Assembly (NCBI RefSeq): GCF_040373385.1 | Contig: NZ_JBDXXH010000003.1 | Location: 565,152 to 605,473, forward strand | Origin: Nitratidesulfovibrio sp. | Lineage (GTDB): Bacteria; Desulfobacterota; Desulfovibrionia; Desulfovibrionales; Desulfovibrionaceae | Length of the DNA: 40,322 nucleotides | Direction: 5' to 3' | Part shown: positions 26,103-35,470 of the stretch, piece by piece | How the letters are laid out: each line of letters starts with the position of its first letter | Numbering within the stretch: position 1 is the first letter of the stretch | Notes under the pieces: model-generated | Seen by the model: the letters and a program-made list of their open reading frames with translations, nothing else | The model's database searches: none | Told to the model about the DNA's origin: nothing | Made by a program: the position numbers and the translations under genes

Positions 26103-26345
26103 ATGGGCATCATCTGGTTTCTGCTGCTGGGCGCGCTGGCGGGTTGGCTGGCCGCCAAACTGATGCAGGGGCGCGGCTTCGGCTTTCTGGGCAACATGGC
26201 CGTGGGCGTGGTGGGCGCAGTGCTGGGTGGCTTTCTGTTCAACATGGTGGGCGTGCACGGCGGCGGCATGATGGGATCGCTGGTCACCGCCGTGGTGGGT
26301 GCCATCGTGCTGCTGTTCCTGGTGGGGTTGATCAAGAGGAATTGA
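26103..26345 (+). CDS. GlsB/YeaQ/YmgE family membrane protein
   Basis: The 80-residue protein is almost entirely hydrophobic, with three predicted helices (IIWFLLLGALAGWLAAKLM, FLGNMAVGVVGAVLGGFLF, LVTAVVGAIVLLFLVGLI). The glycine pattern GALAGWLAAKLMQGRGFGFLGNM is the signature of this family, known as transglycosylase-associated or stress-response small membrane proteins. The molecular function is not established. The start follows cgggaggatacgcac. Confidence 0.92.
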   Translation: MGIIWFLLLGALAGWLAAKLMQGRGFGFLGNMAVGVVGAVLGGFLFNMVGVHGGGMMGSLVTAVVGAIVLLFLVGLIKRN

Positions 26346-26430
26346 GGCTGGCGGCGGGGGGTAACGGCCTGCGCGCCCAGCCCTGGAAGACCGGATTTCT
26401 TGCGGCGCGCGGCCCGTGCGCCGCAACGCG

Positions 26431-26478
26431 ACAGGCCCTGCAGGCAGGTCGGTATGCCGACCTGCCTGCAGGGCCTGT
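26431..26478. repeat. 22-bp perfect inverted repeat between convergent genes
   Basis: Arms acaggccctgcaggcaggtcgg (26431-26452) and their exact complement (26457-26478) have a 4-base loop, tatg. There is no T run on either side. A second hairpin (gcggcgc with gcgccgc) lies just before it near 26402-26424. It may still act as a terminator for the GlsB-family and FlgO genes. Confidence 0.9.
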
Positions 26479-26517
26479 GTCACGAATGTCTGCGGGTAGC
26501 CGCAATCGACGGCTAAC

Positions 26518-27126
26518 CTACCATTCGGCCAGGGGCGAAACCACCGGGCTGTTCACCACCGAATAATCGCAGGACGAAAGAACCATGCTGTCGTCGGCCC
26601 GGACGATGCGCGAGGCCACGTAGATCTTTTCTTGCGGGGTGCTGTGGCCGGAAACGCTGGAACGCACCACCGCATACGTGCCGACCACCACGGTGGCGGC
26701 GTTGTGCATCCGACTGATTTCCCGCACGTCACGGCTCAGCATGAATTCCCCTTTGCCTTCCTGCACGAACAGCGAGTTCTGGCGCAGCTTCAGTTCCACC
26801 ACATGGTAGCCCCGCTGCGAAAGCCGCGACCCCACGTGTTCCGCTATCATCCTGCCGAAGGTGGAGGATTCCGTCAGGTTGTTCACGTTGACAAAGCTGG
26901 CCACGATGATGGGCTGGTCCTTGGAAATGGGCAGGCGCAGGTTGGAATCCAGCTTGTCGGCGATGGAGTAGCCTGCCTCCACGTAGTCGCTGCCCAGCTC
27001 ATAGGGGGTATTCTGCGCGTCCGTCGATTGCCGGGGCGCGCAGGCGGCGGAAAGCAGGACGCAGGCCAAGGCCAGCAGCACAAGCAGCGCGTGGCCGGAA
27101 CGGAAAACGGTAGCGAACGGTTTCAT
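26518..27126 (-). CDS. FlgO-type outer-membrane lipoprotein
   Basis: The 202-residue lipoprotein has a lipobox LLSAAC with acylated Cys29 and begins with a 28-residue signal peptide. The mature domain matches FlgO: IADKLDSNLRLPISKDQPIIVASFVNVNNL, TFGRMIAEHVGSRLSQRGYHVVELKL and TVVVGTYAVVRSSV. In Vibrio, FlgO is an outer-membrane lipoprotein linked to flagellar function. Here no flagellar gene is adjacent, so the role is uncertain. It is the second gene of a two-gene operon with the next lipoprotein; the gap is nine bases. Confidence 0.85.
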   Translation of the reverse strand: MKPFATVFRSGHALLVLLALACVLLSAACAPRQSTDAQNTPYELGSDYVEAGYSIADKLDSNLRLPISKDQPIIVASFVNVNNLTESSTFGRMIAEHVGSRLSQRGYHVVELKLRQNSLFVQEGKGEFMLSRDVREISRMHNAATVVVGTYAVVRSSVSGHSTPQEKIYVASRIVRADDSMVLSSCDYSVVNSPVVSPLAEW

Positions 27127-27135
27127 GCGGCCCCC

Positions 27136-27825
27136 CTACTTGTTGACGACCTGAAGTTGCCTGGTGGGCAGCACGGCAGGCGCTTCCCACGGAACCTGAC
27201 GTTCCCAGTATTGCTCCTTCTCGGCCTTGTCGATGTAGTAGACGGCCAGGAAGTTGCGGCGAAGCTGCCCGTCCTGCCTGGCCACGACGCCGATGATGAG
27301 TTCGGTGTCGGTGGTCTGCATGGCTCCCCACTGCGGAGCCGCGTGCGCGGCCTCTATGGCAAGGCCGCTCATGATCAGGATGGTATCAAGGCTGTCATGC
27401 CAGGTGGCGTCGTTGTGAGTGTAGGTGTGCGCGCCCGCCATGCCCAGCCCGGCCAGCAGCAGGCCCGTTCCGGGGAAGGGGGCGTTCTGCGGGCGCGGCC
27501 CCTTGTGCTCGACGATCTGGGTGCCCCAGTCCAGCACAATGGCGCCCTTGGGCGAGGAACTGACCGGCATGCCGCGCAGCATGGCCTCGTGCCGCATGAA
27601 CTGCGAGAACGCACGCCCGAAATCGGACCGGTCGTCCTGCACCACATGGACCGGGGTTCCCGGTTCCAGCTTCAGGCCGTCAAGTATCGTTGCGGCCAGT
27701 TCGCGCCAGTGCTCGGCGGCTTCCAACTGCTGCTGCGTGGAAAAGGCATGCCCCACCGGTTTGGGCACACGGGCACAACCCGCCAATATCAAAGCGAGAA
27801 ACAACAGGGCGAACACTCTGGGCAT
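27136..27825 (-). CDS. Hypothetical lipoprotein, operon partner of FlgO-type gene
   Basis: I do not recognise this 229-residue protein beyond its lipobox LILAGC (Cys17). The mature part has a FlgO-like opening (EHWRELAATILDGLKLEPGTPVHVVQDDRSDFGRAFSQFM) and a strand-rich middle (AIVLDWGTQIVEH). A long segment with GLLLAGLGMAGAHTYTHNDATWHDSLDTILI follows. It may form an outer-membrane complex with the FlgO-type protein. A strong ribosome binding site (gcaggaggttccc) precedes the start, and it is first in the operon. Confidence 0.75.
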   Translation of the reverse strand: MPRVFALLFLALILAGCARVPKPVGHAFSTQQQLEAAEHWRELAATILDGLKLEPGTPVHVVQDDRSDFGRAFSQFMRHEAMLRGMPVSSSPKGAIVLDWGTQIVEHKGPRPQNAPFPGTGLLLAGLGMAGAHTYTHNDATWHDSLDTILIMSGLAIEAAHAAPQWGAMQTTDTELIIGVVARQDGQLRRNFLAVYYIDKAEKEQYWERQVPWEAPAVLPTRQLQVVNK

Positions 27826-27980
27826 GGGAACCTCCTGCGGGGTTTTCTCCCATGCATACCGTGTCTATATGCAAGGTCAATTTTTATTTTCGGAAAAGTT
27901 GGATGCGGTGAAGGGGGGGGCGGGGCGCCGTGCGGGAAGTGCGGGGCATTTGGCACACGCCATGTGCGGATACCGGATTT
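27826..27980. other. Region upstream of the lipoprotein operon
   Basis: This holds the likely promoter of the minus-strand lipoprotein operon. It includes an eight-G run near 27915. It runs up to the left direct repeat of the island. Confidence 0.4.
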
Positions 27981-28045
27981 GAAATTATACGCGAAAAGGG
28001 CCACGGTTTGCACCGTGACCCTTTGCCGTCTGGCGGAGAGGGAGA
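27981..28045. repeat. Left direct repeat of tRNA-Ser island (att-like)
   Basis: This 65-bp segment repeats 30527-30591 with three mismatches. It contains a copy of the tRNA terminator hairpin and the last 15 bases of tRNA-Ser(GCT), then diverges. This is the expected scar of integration at a tRNA 3' end. Confidence 0.9.
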
Positions 28046-28184
28046 AAATCGACAGTTTAGATGCGTTTGCTGCCGAAATAACAGTCTTTCTTTGTGTCTG
28101 CCGAAGCGTCTTGAGAGCATTCGCAGTAGGGGGGATTCGAGGCAAGTTATCGGTTAGGCAAAAAACTGTAGCTAACAGGTGCGG

Positions 28185-28475
28185 TCAGTAAGGTGGCGAC
28201 TTGTGCTTGGGGAAGGTTATGATGATGCCTGATACCCCGTCGGTTTCAAGCATCAGTCGCGATACGGTGCGTTCGTTTTCACCTATGGCGCCTGCGATGG
28301 AATCGTAGTCGAAGGCGCTGTGCGTATGGTCATGCGCCATGAGGGTGGTGAACTCGGTGTTGACGTACTCTTCAATGGCGTTGGCTATCATTCTGTCTTT
28401 ACGCCGTTTCTCGAGTTTTCTGGGGTCGCGCCCTCTGTAGGGATATAAAGAAATTTTTGGGGGATACACCGCCAT
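28185..28475 (-). CDS. Small HTH-like protein of the island
   Basis: The 96-residue protein starts with a basic segment (YRGRDPRKLEKRRKDRM). A helical region follows (IANAIEEYVNTEFTTLM), then a probable helix-turn-helix with YDSIAGAIGENERTVSRLM, ending in GVSGIIITFPKHK. This layout suggests a DNA-binding regulator of phage or island type. The start ATG at 28475 follows gtgacaggaggctgt, a strong ribosome binding site. A longer reading from 28538 adds 21 residues without a good site. It is transcribed away from the HEPN-like gene. Function is inferred from sequence pattern only. Confidence 0.65.
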   Translation of the reverse strand: MAVYPPKISLYPYRGRDPRKLEKRRKDRMIANAIEEYVNTEFTTLMAHDHTHSAFDYDSIAGAIGENERTVSRLMLETDGVSGIIITFPKHKSPPY

Positions 28476-28968
28476 ACAGCCTCCTGTCACAGCGCATCTC
28501 AAACCTTCACGCATATGGGCTAGTTGGGGTACAAACAAAACCCTCCTTGTCGATCTTGGGGGGTAACGGGTCCGAAACCTCTTTCAATTATTGAAAAGGG
28601 CCACAGCGGTGCCCATCTCTTTTTCCGAAGGATTGTATGGTGTGTTTTTTTGGGTAAAAATATAACTCAGGTATAAAACTGAATTTAGCGTCAAGATATG
28701 GGGATTTTGTAGTGTGTAATAGTATTAAATGCTTTTGTTAGCGGAGAGAATGTTTGGCAGGCTGAGCGGGCAATTCAACAAAAAAATCAACAGATATACA
28801 TTTTGGCGAAGTCCTTCTAAGGACACCAAATCAAGAAGAGAATGCCGACCAGTCCAGGATGTGATTAACTGTAGTGACAAGGCGGACGCCTTACGACAAC
28901 ATACCCCGGATGGTGCTATGCTGTGTTGCCACGTTAGCTCTCTGGTAGCAAAGGAGTCTTGAAAAAGC
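28476..28968. other. AT-rich divergent region of the island
   Basis: This 493-bp gap lies between the two divergent island genes and is AT-rich. A frame of 77 codons at 28729-28962 ends six bases before the next gene. Its codon use is consistent with the island, but it lacks a ribosome binding site and recognisable content, so it is not called. Promoters for both genes must lie here. Confidence 0.5.
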
Positions 28969-29718
28969 ATGCCAGGAATTTTCATTACACGGGGCATGAC
29001 AGTTGCCGTGCCCTCTGGTGGTCTCACGATCGGCATTGGTGATGACGGAAATTTTACGAGCAAAGTAACGCTTCATGTGCGGTTTGATGTGTGTCCCACT
29101 TGGACAGAAATTTCTCTTCGGCACCTCCAAGAGGCAAAGGCGAAGCGAGTTGATCGAGATATCGCATGGTCAGGGACAGATGAAGAGCAAAAGGCTGCGA
29201 CACTTGAGCGCGAATTCGAGGCTTCTATGCAGGCGATTATGGCCGCTGCTATCGCTATCGATGCCTTCTACTCTCTTGTGCAAACGAATGTCGCACTTCC
29301 GTCCAGCCTGGTTGAACGGTGGCGTACCAAACGAACCCCACGCTATTCACAGGTTGCCGAGGTGCTCCGCCAAGCATTCAGCCTGAGGTCGAAGGGGGTA
29401 TCCACTCTTCGGCAGAACCTCAAAGTGATCTATCGACTGCGCGATCTTGCCGTACACCCTTCTGGCAAGATTGAAGCACCACTACTTCATCCTGAACTCA
29501 ATGTGGGTGTCGAATGGCGTTTCGCATACTTCTGCGCTCATAACGCAGAGCAAATTTTCAATGCTGCAACTTGGATTCTTTGGGACTTAGCCCACGGGGG
29601 AAAGCCTAATGACAGAAAGATCTCTGAATATATGATTGCCTTGCGGAATCGGCTTGCTGAAATGTTTCCAGATGGTCATCCGAATGTATCTTCTGCAATG
29701 TATCTCCGCAAACCATAG
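28969..29718 (+). CDS. Unrecognised protein with HEPN-like features
   Basis: I do not recognise the family of this 249-residue protein. The first 50 residues are strand-rich (TVAVPSGGLTIGIGDDGNF.. VTLHVRFDV). The rest is helical. A helix with FEASMQAIMAAAIAIDAFYS resembles the first HEPN helix. Further on, LKVIYRLRDLAVHPSG contains R-D-L-A-V-H, an R-x4-H arrangement typical of HEPN ribonucleases. It is followed by FAYFCAHNAEQIFNAATWIL, like the last HEPN helix. HEPN proteins are common toxins and defence effectors, so an RNase-type defence or toxin role is possible but unproven. The start ATG has aaaggag 12 bases upstream. An internal ATG at 28996 is an alternative. Its low GC content marks recent transfer. 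Confidence 0.6.
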   Translation: MPGIFITRGMTVAVPSGGLTIGIGDDGNFTSKVTLHVRFDVCPTWTEISLRHLQEAKAKRVDRDIAWSGTDEEQKAATLEREFEASMQAIMAAAIAIDAFYSLVQTNVALPSSLVERWRTKRTPRYSQVAEVLRQAFSLRSKGVSTLRQNLKVIYRLRDLAVHPSGKIEAPLLHPELNVGVEWRFAYFCAHNAEQIFNAATWILWDLAHGGKPNDRKISEYMIALRNRLAEMFPDGHPNVSSAMYLRKP

Positions 29719-30095
29719 CGCAATATTATATATTGTATGTATATAGTGGAGATTTATGGCGTGAGTAATGATATTGCAAGTTGAATAAAATATATTTTAA
29801 TTGAGTTGTTACTTTTGTATCAATATTGAAATTCGATATTCTCTTTGCTTGTGGAGAGTATTCAGTATTTATACAGAATGCTCATGTAATAGTTAAATAA
29901 ATATGTTCAATGCAAAATATAAATAGCGCCTAGAATATATGTTGGTATAAAGAAATAACATTCCATATATTCTTGATAATATGCAATATTGTGCATTGCA
30001 GATAAGTGGTTATGCAAATTCTGATGTCTTGAATGGCATTCAAGGCGCCCTTTTAAGTATCGTCTGTTGGCGTCCAGAAAATTTAAAATGGTTGA
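29719..30095. other. AT-rich non-coding stretch
   Basis: This 377-bp segment is the most AT-rich of the window, with many TATA-like words. No frame of useful length, tRNA or clear terminator is visible. It joins the HEPN-like gene to the recombinase remnant. Confidence 0.6.
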
Positions 30096-30485
30096 CTATA
30101 ATCGAGTAAGCAGATTTTTGACGGTCGATGCATGCCGCTTAACACCACGAGGGGTGGCAACACAACGACGGTTCAACTCTTCGGCTATCCCCTTGGCCGA
30201 CGTTATTCCCGATGTCTGGATGGATTCGGGGAGGGACCGAAGGCCTGCGCCCGTGCGTCGGCGTTCTGCTTTACGGCGTCCACTCCGGCGGCGTTGCCGT
30301 ACTGCCGGAGGTGCGTCGCCTCGGTGGGGCACCCCAGCTTGCCCCTCGCTCTTTGGCTACAGCAAGGGCGGCCTTGGTCCGGGGGGAGATGACCTTCCGT
30401 TCTTCTCGCGCAACGAAGGCCGCGATGCCATGGTCCGTTCGTTGGAGTTTGGCATCGTGGCTGCCGCGAGGGGCTTTCTGGTGTG
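30096..30485 (-). pseudogene. Frameshifted serine recombinase (resolvase) remnant
   Basis: Read on the minus strand, three frames in succession give a recombinase C-terminal half. MPNSNERTMA shifts to IAAFVAREERKVISPRTKAA (then LAVAKERGA). A second shift gives KLGCPTEATHLRQYGNAAGV, and a third gives SGITSAKGIAEELNRR and a tail ending in VKNLLTRL before the stop at 30096. This matches the helix after the catalytic domain and the small HTH part of large serine recombinases or resolvases. The N-terminal catalytic domain is absent. Base composition is closer to the host than to the island. At least three frameshifts mean it is inactive. Confidence 0.8.
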
Positions 30486-30526
30486 CGGGGACTGGTTCGT
30501 AATGCCAGAAAAGAGTGTAATTGCAT

Positions 30527-30591
30527 GAAGTTAAACGCGAAAAGGGTCACGGTTTGCACCGTGACCCTTTGCCGTCTGGCGGAGAGGGAGA
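30527..30591. repeat. Right direct repeat of tRNA-Ser island (att-like)
   Basis: This is the partner of 27981-28045. It spans the last 15 bases of tRNA-Ser and the downstream terminator hairpin. The intact tRNA is on this side. Confidence 0.9.
30537..30570 (-). terminator. Terminator of tRNA-Ser
   Basis: A 12-bp stem (aaagggtcacgg with ccgtgacccttt) with a 6-base loop is followed, on the minus strand, by a short T run. A copy with one changed base lies in the left repeat at 27995-28024. Confidence 0.88.
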
Positions 30592-30669
30592 GATTTGAAC
30601 TCTCGATACAGGTTTTGCCCGTATACTCCCTTAGCAGGGGAGCGCCTTCGGCCGCTCGGCCACCTCTCC
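30577..30669 (-). tRNA. tRNA-Ser (anticodon GCT)
   Basis: On the minus strand the acceptor GGAGAGG pairs with CCTCTCC, followed by discriminator G and an encoded CCA. The anticodon stem CTCCC/GGGAG holds the loop CTGCTAA, so the anticodon is GCT (bases 30635-30633), reading AGC and AGU. A long variable arm (ATACGGG with CCTGTAT) and GAGAG-TTCAAAT-CTCTC confirm a class II serine tRNA. Its 3' end is the island attachment site, and the tRNA remains intact. Confidence 0.97.
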
Positions 30670-30700
30670 ATTGTCGCGCGGCACGCCGCGCGAGAAAGCG

Positions 30701-30730
30701 TGTGTACCCGGTTGGCGGGCGCGCTGTCAA
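30701..30730 (-). promoter_or_regulatory. Promoter of tRNA-Ser
   Basis: On the minus strand a perfect TTGACA (30730-30725), an 18-bp spacer and TACACA (30706-30701) precede the tRNA by about 30 bp. A hairpin (tcgcgcgg-cacg-ccgcgcga, near 30673) lies between promoter and tRNA. The rest of 30731-30970, downstream of argJ, shows no gene. Confidence 0.6.
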
Positions 30731-30970
30731 GCGCGTGGCCCACTTTCGTGGGGCGGAAGGTGAGACGGGGGGCATCGTCGCCATATTGCGCGCGTCAGCA
30801 CGCGCTATTCGGCGCGAACCGCAACCCGTCATGCAACCCCGGCTTCCAGCCGTGAACCTTCGACCGGCATCGCCGCCAGTCGTCGGCCCTTGTCGGCCAG
30901 TCGCCAGCAGTCAGCCGATCCCTGTAAGTTCCCTGCCAGCCGCCACCAGCCAGCCGCCAACCTTCCGCCG

Positions 30971-32209
30971 TTAACTGCGGTAGTCGGCGTTGCAGCTGAT
31001 GTAGTCGTGCGTCAGGTCCGACGCCAGCAGCCGGTAGCTGCCGGACCCGTTGCCCAGCATGATGTTGACCACGATGTCGCGCCCGGCCAGCGGTTCCTTG
31101 AGCAGCGCGTCAAAGTCCAGATTGGTGGGCTGCCCGCCCCGGAACAGCTCAACCCCGCACAGCGACACGATGACCGCCGCAGGGTTGAAGGTGGCCCCGC
31201 TGCGGCCCAGCGCCGCCACGATGCGGCCCCAGTTGGCATCGCGCCCGTACATGGCCGTCTTGACCAGTTGCGAATGGCCCACGGTGCGCGCGGCCAGTTC
31301 CGCGTCGGCGTCGTCGCGCGCGCCCGCCACGTTGATGTGGATGACCTTGGTGGCGCCTTCGCCGTCCTGCACCAGCATGTAGGCCACGTCGCCCAGCACG
31401 CCGGTAAGCGCCGCGCCCAGCACGGCCAGGTCCGCGCCGCGCGCGGCCACGCCGGATGCGCCGTTGGCCAGCCCGAACACGGTGTCGTTGGTGGATGTGT
31501 CGCCGTCCACGGTCACCCGGTTGAAGGTGGCGTCCACCGCATCGCGGAACAGGGCCTGCCAGGCGGCGGGCTCCACGTCGGCGTCGCACAGCACGGTGGC
31601 CAGCATGGTGGCCATGTTCGGGCAGATCATGCCCGCGCCCTTGGCCATGCCCACCAGGGTCACCGTGCCGCCGGAAAGCTCCACCGTGCGCGAGGCGAAC
31701 TTGGGAAAGGCGTCGGTGGTCATGATGGCTTTGGCGAAATCTTCCGGGCCTTTCCGGCCAAGGTCCGCCGCAAGGGCGGGCACGGCGGCGGCCCACTTGT
31801 CCATGGGCAGTTGCGAGCCGATGACACCCGTGGACGCGGGCAGGATGTCCTGCGGCGCAAGGCCGGTGGCGGCGGCCACCAGTTCCAGCGTGGCGCGGCA
31901 GTTGCCCAGCCCCTCGTCGCCGGTGCAGGCGTTGGCCTGGCCGGAATTTATCAGCACCGCGCGGGCCTTGGGGGAGCGGGCCAGAATGTCGCGCGCAACC
32001 AGCACCGGGGCGGCCTGGAACAGGTTTTTGGTGAACACGGCGGCGGCCACGGCGGGGGTATCGCTGACCACCAGGGCCAGATCGTCCCGACCCGACTTTC
32101 GGAACCCGGCGCCCGTGGTGGCAAAGCGGAAGCCCTTGGGGGCCGCGCAGGGGGCGGGGGGTTCGCCGTTGGTGGTCGGGGACGCTGCCGGGGTGTCGTT
32201 GGTGGCCAT
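30971..32209 (-). CDS. argJ: Bifunctional ornithine acetyltransferase/N-acetylglutamate synthase
   Basis: ArgJ moves the acetyl group from N-acetylornithine to glutamate in the cyclic arginine pathway. It may also use acetyl-CoA. The 412-residue precursor carries the autocleavage site in KGAGMICPNMATMLATVL, where Thr becomes the N-terminal nucleophile of the beta chain. The alpha-chain start GFRFATTGAGFRKSGRDDLALV and INSGQANACTG are conserved, as is the end LLASDLTHDYISCNADYRS. The start ATG at 32209 follows cacggagccagt; a longer reading would add about 106 residues of Arg/His-rich sequence. It lies downstream of secA on the same strand. Confidence 0.96.
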   Translation of the reverse strand: MATNDTPAASPTTNGEPPAPCAAPKGFRFATTGAGFRKSGRDDLALVVSDTPAVAAAVFTKNLFQAAPVLVARDILARSPKARAVLINSGQANACTGDEGLGNCRATLELVAAATGLAPQDILPASTGVIGSQLPMDKWAAAVPALAADLGRKGPEDFAKAIMTTDAFPKFASRTVELSGGTVTLVGMAKGAGMICPNMATMLATVLCDADVEPAAWQALFRDAVDATFNRVTVDGDTSTNDTVFGLANGASGVAARGADLAVLGAALTGVLGDVAYMLVQDGEGATKVIHINVAGARDDADAELAARTVGHSQLVKTAMYGRDANWGRIVAALGRSGATFNPAAVIVSLCGVELFRGGQPTNLDFDALLKEPLAGRDIVVNIMLGNGSGSYRLLASDLTHDYISCNADYRS

Positions 32210-32410
32210 ACTGGCTCCGTGTTCGGCCCGGTGGGCCGGTTGTCGGGTGCGTGGGGTGCCCGCTGGCGCGTGACGGCGCGCAGGGTGTGCCGTGGCATGC
32301 AATGGCATGCCGTGGTTGCCGGGGCGTGCCTTTTGGCCATGCCGTCGCGCGGGGGTGGCGCCATCCGGCGTGCAGCGGTGCACGCCGTGCGTATTACGGG
32401 CAAGTCCCGG

Positions 32411-32447
32411 AAAAGTGAAGGGCGGCGCGAGAACCCCCGCGCCGCCC
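32411..32447 (-). terminator. Probable secA terminator
   Basis: A 10-bp stem (gggcggcgcg with cgcgccgccc) lies 32 bp after the secA stop. On the minus strand it is followed by ttcacttttcc. The T run is interrupted, so strength is uncertain. Confidence 0.55.
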
Positions 32448-32478
32448 CTGATTGTGTGCGACTGTGCCGTACGGCGCG

Positions 32479-35028
<2,550 letters not shown>

Positions 35029-35470
35029 TCCTTCTCCCGAAAGGTGGAGGCGATGAAAACGCGGGGCGGCGATGGCCGGTTGCCGCGCATAAGGCCCCGC
35101 GCGGGGGCGGGGCTGGCGATGGCCGCAGGGCCGATGTGCGGGCGGTTCGGCTGCACCTGCGGATGGCGCACTGCACCCCCTGTACGACAGAGGAATGAAG
35201 CCTGTGCCGCGCGGCGTGTGGCCGAACCCACCTCAGATAAGTCAAATACTTGCGATTGGCAATGCGCGCACCCCTGATTCACGCGCATTCCACCGTAATG
35301 ACAGGCAATCGTGACGCAGATTCGCGTGCCGGACAATGCAGGTGCGGGGTGTTGGCGCCGGTGCGCGGCCAGATGGCATGCACAACCGGCGGGCGGCAGC
35401 CCCGGACATGACGTGCCGGTGGTGCCGCCCGCGAGGATGCACGAAAAAGGCGACGCGGATGCGGGCCGGA
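35029..35470. other. Intergenic region between glcF and secA
   Basis: This 442-bp gap has no gene. Besides the secA promoter candidate it contains only GC-rich sequence without repeats that I can support. Confidence 0.5.
35234..35262 (-). promoter_or_regulatory. Candidate secA promoter
   Basis: On the minus strand TTGCCA (35262-35257), a 17-bp spacer and TATCTG (35239-35234) lie about 200 bp before the secA start. The -35 is identical to those of both porins. Confidence 0.4.

Larger units (their letters stand above)
28046..30526. mobile_element. Small AT-rich genomic island at tRNA-Ser
   Basis: About 2.5 kb lie between the two att-like repeats. Base composition drops sharply compared with the flanks, especially at 28540-30060. 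It holds an HTH-like protein, an unrecognised HEPN-like protein, an AT-rich non-coding stretch and a broken serine recombinase. No intact integrase is present, so the element is probably immobile or was moved in trans. Confidence 0.85.

Noticed and set aside
28729..28962. 77-codon frame just upstream of the HEPN-like gene
   Set aside because: No ribosome binding site and no recognisable content. A small antitoxin-like gene cannot be excluded, but the sequence does not support it.
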